Positions 52,741-64,000 of a stretch of 64,000 bases of DNA are shown here, one piece after another (position 1 is the stretch's first letter; each line of letters opens with the position of its first letter). The stretch is from the NCBI GenBank assembly GCA_017591395.1, contig WEDG01003391.1, positions 1-64,000 of the forward strand. The letters run 5' to 3'. Source of the stretch: Schistocephalus solidus. Taxonomy: Eukaryota > Platyhelminthes > Cestoda > Diphyllobothriidea > Diphyllobothriidae. The notes beneath the pieces were generated by a model. It was not told the DNA's origin. It searched no databases and was given only the letters and a program-made list of their open reading frames with translations. A program made the translations under genes and the position numbers.

Positions 52741-54439
52741 GCAAAACCGAAAGATGCATTGGCAAAGGTTGACTACTTTGATTAAATTTTTTGAATCCAG
52801 CCAACCGCAACATACGAAAACGTTTTATTTAGTGATTTAGTACCATTCATCTCCCCTTCTCTACCCAAGCGGTCAAATTTTTTAAAGGATCCAAGGCCCC
52901 GTAAAATGTTTTGTTGTTCTTCGCAGAAACTCTATGCTGAGGAAAATTTAAAAAGGGGGTTAGGGACTGGACGGCCAGCGGACACAAAAAATACGCGAGA
53001 CCGAAACGGGATGAAATAAATGCGGAGTTTAAATAGGTGGACAAGCATGCACTCTCAACTTGAATATTAGTCTGTCTTGATTATGAAAAGGCGAGTAATT
53101 TGTAAAATTTAGCTGGCTTAACAATTTGAATGCCGCCGAAAAAGCCCAGTTAAGATGCCGATTCGATGCCGCACTTGTTCAAGGAAGTAGCTTGTCAATA
53201 AGAATTCATATTGTTGGGGATTTGAACGTGTTTACAATCCGACGCTCCATGACCACCACGGCTGTGAGTTGTGCCAAGTTATTCGTATTCTGCCAATAGG
53301 AGCGGAGAGGCGAGTTCCAGGAAGAAGGAGACACGCTGACAGATAATCTTTCACGTTGAGAGGTGAAAATCGTTTCCCAGTGGGTGATAGAAAACTTCTT
53401 AGAGTCACGGAAATAAACTATCGGACTTTGATAGACTAAGAAGTTTGAGCCTTTGATGCTTATGAGGCTGATCCTAGAGCTTTCGGGGAATTTTCAAAGG
53501 CGAATTTGTCTATTACATTTTGCGTGCACTTCAGGCTATATTTGGCATTAACAGTGCTTTACGGTGAGGCAGGCTGTCAACCTATCGTGAACGCTGATTT
53601 TTCATGAAGATATTAGGAAGTTAGGACTAAATCAAACTGTCTGAGCATTTTGGGATTTTCTTACGTAAGTAGACTTCCCTCTAATCGAGCCGCTGGTCTT
53701 TGAATAGAAGAAGTGGAAGTGAAATATGTTTTTTTTTAGAATGAACTCAGAATTTTCTGTAAATTTTAGTATAATAACTTGCTTCAAAAACCTCTGATTC
53801 CGTTTAGTTTGTAGCATGGGGGCATTCGTTTTGTCATCTTATCTGTATCATCACATATAAAGAAAAGCAAGACCAGATGGTTTTCGTTACATGACTGGTG
53901 TTGGAGTTAGGATGCTAACGGCTTTTGTTATGAACTTCGAAAACGTTTTAACTCATCCACACTCAACTGCATCCAAAATGTGCAAAGTCAACTATGAATA
54001 GTGTTCAGATGGAGAGGGCTGACTTCTACGCCTAGCAAAACATTACGGGTCAAGTTGTGGTCTTTGGTTTGGTCTTTAAGACTTGGCTTCCTATGTGGTA
54101 CTTGCTAAGATCAGCTTAAACGCCCACATATTTAAATGAGGGTTCCATACAACAATGGCGAATACTCGAAGAACACTTTCCAGCCTCTTGATCATCGCCA
54201 GACAGTCATAACTTACCCCAAGCCGAAACATCCTAGTATCTGAATGTGATTTCAGTTCAAAATTTGGCCAGTGCGTCTCGGGCCTCTGATCCATGGACTC
54301 TAAAAGGGAGCATCCTAACCGACCATCATCACGGCGCCGTCCGTCATCTTTGCCCAACGCCCCACCGCGTCACTATCACCCGCTTCACGGCAGATGCTGG
54401 CAAAAACGCAGCGATCTTACAGTCCACAACTGACCGCAT
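52741..54439. other. No recognised feature
   Basis: Short open frames only, none with a motif I recognise. Confidence 0.45.
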
Positions 54440-54640
54440 GTTCAGTTCGACCGTTGTAGTCCTACTATGTCCACCGTATGCTCCACATAAGGGTGGTGCA
54501 GGGACGGTGACTTATGCGCACATTAGCTTTAAGTGATAGTAGACTTGCACTGCATCTACCACACACTCTCTTCCCTTACCTGCCTATGCCGGGTGTCGAG
54601 AAATTTTCAAGAAGACTGGAGGGAGGGGTCAGGTGCCGCA
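54440..54640 (+). repeat. R1 repeat, partial copy
   Basis: Matches the left part of R1 (27700-27880), including CACCGTATGCTCCAC and GGTGGTGCAGGGACGGTGAC. Confidence 0.7.
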
Positions 54641-54928
54641 ACAGTGGGTGGTGTGGCATGGATCGGCACCTACGCGTGACCATGATTAGCACGCACACTC
54701 GCCGAGTTCGGCATTTGTTAATAATGCCTGCTGTACTTTGATTGAGCCCCTGTTGGTTGCGGCCCGGTTAGGGAGCAAAACCGACCGCATGGACCGACGG
54801 CAACACGAACGCACAGGCAAAGGCGTGCAACGAAATCCATCATTCTTTCTCTTTCTTGAGGAAGGCAACGCGGCACTTGGACTGAACACCCTTACTTTGA
54901 TGCTAGCCACAGAAGCATTTACTATCTA

Positions 54929-54946
54929 TCTCTCTCTCTCTCTCTC
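54929..54946. repeat. TC microsatellite
   Basis: Short TC run just before the second full R1 copy. Confidence 0.85.
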
Positions 54947-55860
54947 GATAGTTCAACCGTCGATTTCGACAATGTCCACCGTTTGCTCCACACTATGGTA
55001 GTGCAGGGACGGTGACTTGCGCCTGATTTAGGTTAAAGTGATAGTAGACTGCCTCTGCAGCTACCGCACTCTCTCCTTCTCCCACACCTGAGATCGGTGT
55101 CATGACAGAGTCGAGAAGACCGGAGATGGGAGAGGGTGCAGGTGGATGGCGCGGCCGCAGCCGCCCCATGGCCTGCCACCACACCTGGCTCGGATCCCAC
55201 GGAGTGAGAGTGCCATAAAGGCCACATTAAGAAGGAGCCATTGCAGCCTGACTCGCAGTCCGCCAGTCAGCCACTCCACACAAAACACACATTGGGCTGA
55301 CCACGCGGTCCGAGTGTTCCCGTCAGTTGGCAACTTTCCAAGCCACGGCTTTTAGCGCACCGTGATAGTTTCAAGCGCGTCAGATTGTTTTATAGTGAGG
55401 GAAAATACGCTGAGCTCTCGACCTCCTCTCTCCCCACCCCACAATCAGACCACTGTCCGAGCCGGTCAGTTGTCTGACGCGGAAGTGGGCGCAGCCGCTG
55501 GTGACCTTGTCTACGTGCACTATGTCCAAAACCTGGCCCCCCGAACACGAGCACCAGGATTTGACACAAAAGGAGGGTTGAACGGCTTACATCTAACATG
55601 TTTTAGATAGCCAGATGTCACGTAAAGAAGGAGCCATCGCAGCCTGACTCACAGACCACCTGTCAGCTACTACACACAACACACATTGGACTGACTGCGC
55701 GGTCTGAATGTAATTATCAGTTGGAGACCTTCCAACCACGGCGCTTATCGTAACCGCACTCTCTCCTCCTCCTTCACCTGAGCCCGGTGTCATGACAGAG
55801 TCAAGAAGACTGGAGATGGGAGAGGGTGACGCAAACCCACACACAGTCACCATCATCACC
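54945..55860 (+). repeat. Modular dispersed repeat R1, copy 2
   Basis: Near-identical to 27670-28240 over about 550 bp, then a further partial duplication of the same modules (55600-55830). Modules such as GTCAGCCACTCC, GACCACGCGGTCCGAGT and AAGACTGGAGATGGGAGAG recur, so the family grows by internal module duplication. No consistent reading frame between copies. Confidence 0.75.
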
Positions 55861-55984
55861 TTTCCTGAGCCAGGTCACATATTTCAATTTCACGTTCGAA
55901 GTTGGTTGAAAGCGGTCTCAGAGTGGGAAGCAATCAAAAAATTGGCAAGACACGGAAATAGGAACCTCTTTTCCGTGAGCCTTA

Positions 55985-56095
55985 CGGTAATTTCCACAGG
56001 GCTTAGAATTAAAGTCAAGCTTAAGGTTACAGACCGGTAGAGTTAAAATTGGGGTATGAGTTAAGATTTGGGTTAGGCTGCGAGTTGAGGTTTTG
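55985..56095 (+). repeat. Degenerate GTTAGG-like tract
   Basis: A run of imperfect GGGTTA-like units (AAGGTTA, GAGTTAAAATTGGGG, GATTTGGGTTAGG, GAGTTGAGG) directly before the satellite. It may be a decayed telomere-type repeat. Only one unit is close to TTAGGG. Confidence 0.3.
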
Positions 56096-56157
56096 ACTCG
56101 ATAATATTTACCCTTTACTAGAATTCCGTGCATGATCAGCTCTATTATCGAAGCTTC

Positions 56158-59100
56158 CCAGTCCCATGTATTGACCCAATACTCAACGAGAACTTGCAAG
56201 CTTAAGTTCAGATTAGTTATTTTTTGTGTCTGTGGACAATGGAAGACGCACTTTTCGGCAAGGTCAGTTTGGAAGTGACGGAATAAAGCAGCCACAGTCC
56301 CATGTATTACCCAATACTCAACGAGAACTTGCAATGCTTAAGTTCAGATTAGTTATTTTTTGTGTTTGTGGACAATGGAAGACGCACTTTCGGCAAGGTC
56401 AGTTTGGAAGTGACGGAATAAACAGCCACAGTCCCATGTATTACCCAATACTCAACGAGACCTTGCAATGCTTAAGTTCAGATTAGTTATTTTTTGTGTC
56501 TGTGGACAATGGAAGACGCACTTTCGGCAAGGTCAGTTTGGAAGTGACGGAATAAACAGCCACAGTCCCATGTATTAACCAATACTCAACGAGACCTTGC
56601 AATGCTTAAGTTCAGATTAGTTATTTTTTGTGTCTGTGGACAATGGAAGACGCACTTTCGGCAAGGTCAGTTTGGAAGTGACGGAATAAACAGCCACAGT
56701 CACATGTATTACCCAATACTCAACGAGAACTTGCAATGCTTAAGTTCAGATTAGTTATTTTTTGTGTCTGTGGTCAATGGAAGACGCACTTTCGGCAAGG
56801 TCAGTTTGGAAGTGACGGAATAAACAGCCACAGTCCCATGTATTACCCAATACTCAACGAGACCTTGCAATGCTTAAGTTAAGATTAGTTATTTTGTGTC
56901 TGTGGACAATGGAAGACGCACTTTCGGCAAGGTCAGTTTGGAAGTGACGGAATAAACAGCCACAGTCCATGTATTACCCAATACTCAACGAGAACTTGCA
57001 ATGCTTAAGTTCAGATTAGTTATTTTTTGTGTCTGTGGACAATGGAAGACGCACTTTCGGCAAGGTCAGTTTGGAAGTGACGGAATAAACAGACACAGTC
57101 CCATGTATTACCCAATACTCAACGAGACCTTGCAATGCTTAAGTTCAGATTAGTTATTTTTTGTGTCTGTGGACAATGGAAGACGCACTTTCGGCAAGGT
57201 CAGTTTGGAAGTGACGGAATAAACAGCCACAGTCACATGTATTACCCAATACTCAACGAGAACACCAATGTAAGTTCAGATTAGTTGTTTTGTGTCTGTG
57301 GACAATGGAGACGCACTTTCGGCAAGATCGGTTTGGAAGTGACCAGAATAACGGCTACGGTCCACGTGTGTTACGCAATGCTCAGCAGGAACTTGCAGTG
57401 CTGAAGTTCAGATTGGTTATGTGTGCTACTTGGTCAGTGGAGCAGCAGGGTCGGTTTGGAGTGACGGATAGGCCGCACGGTGCGTGTTGCCCAATGCTCA
57501 GCGGGGACGCGGTGGCAGGTTTCGGATTGGTTATGATTTTTGTGGACTGATGGAGGGCCTTTCGCAGGTCGGTTTGTGACGGAATAAGCGTACAGTCGTA
57601 GTGCCCAGTACGTCGGCGAGACCTTGCAATGCTTAAGTTCAGATTAGTTATTTTTTGTGTCTGTGGACAATGGAAGACGCACTTTCGGCAAGGTCAGTTT
57701 GGAAGTGACGGAATAAACAGCCACAGTCCATGTAGTACCCAATACTCAACGAGACTTGCAATGCTTAAGTTCAGATTAGTTATTTTTGTGTCTGTGGACA
57801 ATGGAAGACGCACTTTCGGCAAAGGTCAGTTTGGAAGTGACGGAATAAACAGCCACAGTCCCATGTATTACCCAATACTCAACGAGAACTTGCAATGCTT
57901 AAAGTTCAGATTGGTTATTTTTTGTGTCTGTGGACAATGGAAGACGCACTTTCGGCAAGGTCAGTTTGGAGTGACGGAATAAACAGCCACAGTCCAGTAT
58001 TACCAATACTCAGCGAGAACTTGCAATGCTTGAAAGTTCCAGATTAGTTATTTTTGTGTCTGTGGACAATGGAAGACGCACTTTCGGCAAGGTCAGTTTG
58101 GAAGTGACGGAATAAACAGACCACAGTCCATGTATTACCCAATACTCAACGAGAACTTGCAATGCTTAAGTTCAGATTAGTTATTTTTGTGTCTGTGGAC
58201 AATGGAAGACGCACTTTCGGCAAGGTCAGTTTGGAAGTGACGGAATAAACAGCCACAGTCCATGTATTGCCCAATACTCAACGAGAACTTGCAATGCTTA
58301 AGTTCAGATTAGTTATTTTTGTGTCTGTGGATCAATGGAAGACGCACTTTTCGGCAAGGTCAGTTTGGAAGTGACGGAATAAACAGCCACAGTCCCATGT
58401 ATTACCAATACTCAACGAGACCTTGCAATGCTTAAGTTCAGATTAGTTATTTTTGTGTCTGTGGACAATGGAAGACGCACTTTCGGCAAGGTCAGTTTGG
58501 AAGTGACGGAATAAACAGCCACAGTCCCATGTATTACCCAATACTCAACGAGAACTTGCAATGCTTAAGTTCAGATTAGTTATTTTTGTGTCTGTGGACA
58601 ATGGAAGACGCACTTTCGGCAAAGGTCAGTTTGGAAGTGACGGAATAAACAGCCACAGTCCCATGTATTACCCAATACTCAACGAGACCTTGCAATGCTT
58701 AAGTTCCAGATTAGTTATTTTTGTGTCTGTGGACAATGGAAGACGCACTTTCGGCAAGGTCAGTTTGGAAGTGACGGAATAAACATGCAGTCCATGTATT
58801 ACCCAATACTCAACGAGAACTTGCAATGCTTAAGTTCAGATTAGTTATTTTTGTGTCTGTGGACAATGGAAGACGCACTTTCGGCAAAGGTCAGTTTGGA
58901 GTGACGGAATAAACAGCCACAGTCCCATGTTATACCCAATACTCAACGAGACTTGCAATGCTTAAGTTCAGATTAGTTATTTTTGTGTCTGTGGACAATG
59001 GAAGACGCACTTTCGGCAAGAGTCAGTTTGGAAGTGATCGGAATAAACAGCCACAGTCCCATGTATTACCCAATACTCAACGAGACCTTGCAATGCTTAA

Positions 59101-62100
59101 GTTCAGATTAGTTATTTTTGTGTCTGTGGACAATGGAAGACGCACTTTCGGCAAAGGTCAGTTTAGGAAGTGACGGAATAAACAGCCACAGTCCATGTAT
59201 TGCAATACTCAGCGAGAACTTGCAATGCTTAGAAGTTCAGATTAGTTATTTTTGTGTCTGTGGACAATGGAAGACGCACTTTCGGCAAAGGTCAGTTTGG
59301 AAGTGACGGAATAAGCAGCCACAGTCCCATGGTATTACCCAATACTCAACGAGAACTTGCAATGCTTAAGTTCAGATTAGTTATTTTTGTGTCTGTGGAC
59401 AATGGAAGACGCACTTTCGGCAAGGTCAGTTTGGAAGTGACGGAATAAACAGCCACAGTCCCATGTATTACCCAATACTCAACGAGACCTTGCAATGCTT
59501 AAGTTCAGATTAGTTATTTTGTGTCTGTGGACAATGGAAGACGCACTTTCGGCAAGGTCAGTTTGGAAGTGACGGAATAAACAGCCACAGTCCACTGATA
59601 TTGCCCAATGCTCAGCGAGAACTTGCAATGCTTAAGTTCGGATTAGTTTATTTTTGTGTCTGTGGACAATGGAAGACTCACTTTCGGCAAGGTCGGTTTG
59701 GAGTGACGGAATAAAGCAGCCACAGTCCATGTATTACCCAATACTCAACGAGAACCTCGCAATGCTTAAGTTCAGATTAGTTATTTTTTTGTGTCTGTGG
59801 ACAATGGAAGACGCACTTTCGGCAAGGTCAGTTTGGAAGTGACGGAATAAAGCAGCCACAGTCCCATGTATTACCCAATACTCAACGAGAACTTGCAATG
59901 CTTAAGTTCAGATTAGTTATTTTTGTGTCTGTGGACAATGGAAGACGCACTTTCGGCAAAGGTCAGTTTGGAAGTGACGGAATAAACAGCCACAGTCCCA
60001 TGTATTACCCAATACTCAGCGAGACCTTGCAATGCTTAAGTTCAGATTAGTTATTTTTTTGTGTCTGTGGACAATGGAAGACGCACTTTCGGCAAAAGGT
60101 CAGTTTGGAAGTGACGGAATAAAGCAACCACAGTCACATGTATTACCCAATACTCAACGAGAACTTGCAATGCTTAAGTTCAGATTAGTTATTTTTTTGT
60201 GTCTGTGGACAATGGAAGACGCACTTTCGGCAAGGATCAGTTTGGAAGTGACGGAATAAACAGCCACAGTCACATGTATTACCCAATACTCAACGAGACC
60301 TTGCAATGCTTAAGTTCAGATTAGTTATTTTTGTGTCTGTGGACAATGGAAGACGCACTTTCGGCAAGGTCAGTTTGGAAGTGACGGAATAAGCAGCCAC
60401 AGTCCCATGTATTACCCAATACTCAACGAGAACTTGCAATGCTTAAGTTCAGATTAGTTATTTTTGTGTCTGTGGACAATGGAAGACGCACTTTCGGCAA
60501 GGTCAGTTTGGAAGTGACGGAATAAACAGCCACAGTCCCATGTATTACCCAATACTCAACGAGACCTTGCAATGCTTAAGTTCAGATTAGTTATTTTTGT
60601 GTCTGTGGACAATGGAAGACGCACTTTCGGCAAGGTCAGTTTGGAAGTGACGGAATAAACAGCCACAGTCACAGTATTACCCAATACTCAACGAGACCTT
60701 GCAATGCTTAAGTTCAGATTAGTTATTTTTGTGTCTGTGGACAATGGAAGACGCACTTTCGGCAAAGGTCAGTTTAGAAGTGACGGAATAAACAACCACA
60801 GTCCCATGTATTACCCAATACTCAACGAGACCTTGCAATGCTTAAGTTCAGATTAGTTATTTTTGTGTCTGTAGACAATGGAAGACGCACTTTCGGCAAG
60901 GTCAGTTTGGAAGTGACGGAATAAACAGCCACAGTCCCATGTATTACCCAATACTCAACGAGAACTTGCAATGCTTAAGTTCAGATTAGTTATTTTTTGT
61001 GTCTGTGGACAATGGAAGACGCACTTTCGGCAAGGTCAGTTTGGAAGTGACGGAATAAACAGCCACAGTCCCATGTATTACCCAATACTCAACGAGACCT
61101 TGCAATGCTTAAGTTCAGATTAGTTATTTTTTGTGTCTGTGGACAATGGAAGACGCACTTTCGGCAAGGTCAGTTTGGAAGTGACGGAATAAACAGCCAC
61201 AGTCCCATGTATTACCCAATACTCAACGAGAACTTGCAATGCTTAAGTTCAGATTAGTTATTTTGTGTCTGTGGACAATGGAAGACGCACTTTCGGCAAG
61301 AGTCAGTTTGGAAGTGACGGAATAAAACAACCACAGTCCCATGTATTACCCATACTCAACGAGAACTTGCAATGCTTAAGTTCAGATTAGTTATTTTTTT
61401 GTGTCTGTGGTCAATGGAAGACGCACTTTCGGCAAGGTCAGTTTGGAAGTGACGGAATAAACAGCCACAGTCCCATGTATTACCCCAATACTCAGCAGAG
61501 ACCTTGCAATGCTTAAGTTCAGGATTAGTTATTTTTTTGTGTCTTGTGGTCAATGGAAGACGCACTTTCGGCAAGGTCAGTTTGGAAGTGACGGAATAAA
61601 CAGCCACAGTCACATGTATTACCCAATACTCAACGAGAGACCTTGCAATGCTTAAGTTCAGATTAGTTGTACGTGTCTGTGGACAATGGAAGACGCACTT
61701 TCGGCAAAGGTCAGTTTGGAAGTGACGGAATAAACAGCCACAGTCCCATGTATTACCCAATACTCCAACGAGGACACTTGCAATGCTTAAGTTCAGATTA
61801 GTTATTTTTGTGTCTGTGGACAATGGAAGACACTTTCGGCAAGGGTCAGTTTGGAAGTGACGGAATAAACAGCCACAGTCACAGTATTACCCAATACTCA
61901 ACGAGACCTTGCAATGCTTAAGTTCAGATTAGTTATTTTTGTGTCTGTGGACAATGGAAGACGCACTTTCGGCAAGGTCAGTTTGGAAGTGACGGAATAA
62001 AGCAACCACAGTCCCATGTATTACCAATACTCAGCGAGAACTTGCAATGCTTAAGTTCAGATTAGTTATTTTTGTGTCTGTGGACAATGGAAGACGCACT

Positions 62101-64000
62101 TTCGGCAAAGGTCAGTTTGGAAGTGACGGAATAAACAGCCACAGTCACAGTATTACCCAATACTCAACGAGACCTTGCAATGCTTAAGTTCAGATTAGTT
62201 ATTTTTGTGTCTGTGGTCAATGGAAGACGCACTTTCGGCAAGGTCAGTTTGGAAGTGACGGAATAAACAGCCACAGTCCATGTATTACCCAATACTCAAC
62301 GAGACCTTGCAATGCTTAAGTTCAGATTAGTTATTTTTTTGTGTCTGTGGTCAATGGAAGACGCACTTTCGGCAAGGTCAGTTTGGAAGTGACGGAATAA
62401 ACAGCCACAGTCCCATGTATTACCCAATACTCAACGAGACCCTTGCAATGCTTAAGTTCAGATTAGTTATTTTTGTGTCTGTGGACAATGGAAGACGCAC
62501 TTTCGGCAAGGTCGGTTTGGAAGTGACGGAATAAACAGCCACAGTCACATGTATTACCCAATACTCAACGAGACCTTGCAATGCTTAAGTTCAGATTAGT
62601 TATTTTTGTGTCTGTGGTCAATGGAAGACGCACTTTCGGCAAGGTCAGTTTGGAAGTGACGGAATAAACAGCCACAGTCACATGGTATTACCCAATACTC
62701 AACGAGACCTTGCAATGCTTAAGTTCCAGATTAGTTATTTTTGTGTCTGTGGTCAATGGAAGACGCACTTTCGGCAAGGTCAGTTTGGAAGTGACGGAAT
62801 AAACAGCCACAGTCCCATGGTATTACCCAATACTCAGCGAGAACTTGCAATGCTTAAGTTCAGATTAGTTATTTTTTTGTGTCTGTGGTCAATGGAAGAC
62901 GCACTTTCGGCAAGGTCAGTTTGGAAGTGACGGAATAAACAGCCACAGTCACATGTATTACCCAATACTCAACGAGACCTTGCAATGCTTAAGTTCAGAT
63001 TAGTTATTTTTGTGTCTGTGGATCAATGGAAGACGCACTTTCGGCAAGGTCAGTTTTGGAAGTGACGGAATAAACAGCCACAGTCACATGTATTACCCAA
63101 TACTCAACGAGACTTGCAATGCTTAAGTTCAGATTAGTTATTTTTTTGTGTCTGTGGTCAATGGAAGACGCACTTTCGGCAAGCTCAGTTTGGAAGTGAC
63201 GGAATAAACAGCCACAGTCCCATGTATTACCCAATACTCAACGAGACCTTGCAATGCTTAAGTTCAGATTAGTTATTTTTTTGTGTCTGTGGATCAATGG
63301 AAGACGCACTTTCGGCAAAGGTCAGTTTGGAAGTGACGGAATAAACAGCCACAGTCACAGTATTACCCAATACTCAACGAGACCTTGCAATGCTTAAGTT
63401 CAGATTAGTTATTTTTTGTGTCTGTGGACAATGGAAGACGCACTTTCGGCAAGGTCAGTTTGGAAGTGACGGAATAAACAGCCACAGTCCCATGTATTAC
63501 CCAATACTCAACGAGACCTTGCAATGCTTAAGTTCAGATTAGTTATTTTTTGTGTCTGTGGTCAATGGAAGACGCACTTTCGGCAAGGTCAGTTTGGAAG
63601 TGACGGAATAAACAGCCACAGTCACATGTATTACCCAATACTCAACGAGACCTTGCAATGCTTAAGTTCAGATTAGTTATTTTTTTGTGTCTGTGGACAA
63701 TGGAAGACGCACTTTCGGCAAGGTCAGTTTGGAAGTGACGGAATAAACAGCCACAGTCACATGTATTACCCAATACTCAACGAGACCTTGCAATGCTTAA
63801 GTTCAGATTAGTTATTTTTTGTGTCTGTGGTCAATGGAAGACGCACTTTCGGCAAGGTCAGTTTGGAAGTGACGGAATAAACAGCCACAGTCACAGTATT
63901 ACCCAATACTCAACGAGACCTTGCAATGCTTAAGTTCAGATTAGTTATTTTTGTGTCTGTGGACAATGGAAGACGCACTTTCGGCAAGGTCAGTTTGGAA
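56158..64000. repeat. Satellite array, ~134-bp unit, about 58 copies
   Basis: Head-to-tail units of 133-136 bp, each containing GCAATGCTTAAGTTCAGATT, TGTGTCTGTGGACAATGG, AAGACGCACTTTCGGCAAGG and GGAAGTGACGGAATAAACAG. Copies are mostly over 95% alike by eye. Alternating diagnostic variants occur: GAGAAC or GAGACC before TTGCAATG, GTGGACAA or GTGGTCAA, and CAGTCCCA or CAGTCACA. Since 134 is not a multiple of three, open frames inside it are not conserved coding. The array runs past the window end. Confidence 0.97.
57255..57620. repeat. Diverged block within the satellite
   Basis: Roughly three units with many differences from the consensus, mostly A-to-G and T-to-C or G gains plus deletions, and raised GC content. 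Sequence on both sides is near consensus. Either a block of old variant units or a poorly polished piece of the assembly. Confidence 0.7.

Noticed and set aside
56226..63234. Many open frames of 60-155 codons in the satellite, such as those containing FRLVIF and CGQWKTHF
   Set aside because: They recur only because the unit repeats. The 134-bp unit is not a multiple of three, frames change between units and small indels break them, so they are not genes.
56158..64000. CRISPR-like array
   Set aside because: Units are continuous with no unique spacers, and the context is eukaryotic.

Overview
This is eukaryotic DNA, most likely from a parasitic flatworm and probably a diphyllobothriid tapeworm. 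Three things suggest this. A decayed LINE at 28.4-32.5 kb carries a C2H2 zinc-finger tail that I recall (from memory, not a search) as abundant in Schistocephalus, Spirometra and Dibothriocephalus. The one clear host gene mixes 40-60 bp micro-introns with multi-kb introns. Penelope-like elements and tRNA-SINEs with hammerhead-ribozyme motifs are present, as known from schistosomes. The species is an inference.

Layout. 0-9 kb: a short degenerate tandem repeat, then decayed LINEs and a tRNA-SINE. 9-21 kb: a nested transposon graveyard. One LINE family ('LINE B') is present twice. The first copy is split by another LINE (9128-12557). The second is split by a 2.34-kb DNA transposon with terminal inverted repeats (17578-19919) that carries a spliced DUF4806-type gene. 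A related DNA transposon lies at about 14.2-15.9 kb. 21-26.6 kb: mostly unrecognised sequence. 26.6-32.5 kb: a Penelope-like element, a modular dispersed repeat and the zinc-finger LINE on the minus strand.

32.8-48.0 kb (+) holds the only convincing host gene, an apparent CCDC157 orthologue (coiled-coil protein). Its large introns contain Penelope-like elements on the opposite strand, with a hammerhead-like motif in their terminal repeat, and a cluster of tRNA-headed SINEs. Two of these SINEs fold on paper into a type I hammerhead ribozyme. 48-56 kb: AT-rich unique sequence, direct repeats and further copies of the modular repeat. 56158-64000: about 58 copies of a roughly 134-bp satellite that runs off the window end.

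The genes do not form an operon or pathway. The window is one host gene inside a dense, old mobile-element landscape. The strongest candidates for something under-described are the hammerhead-bearing SINEs in the CCDC157 intron, the DUF4806 transposon pair, and the satellite array.
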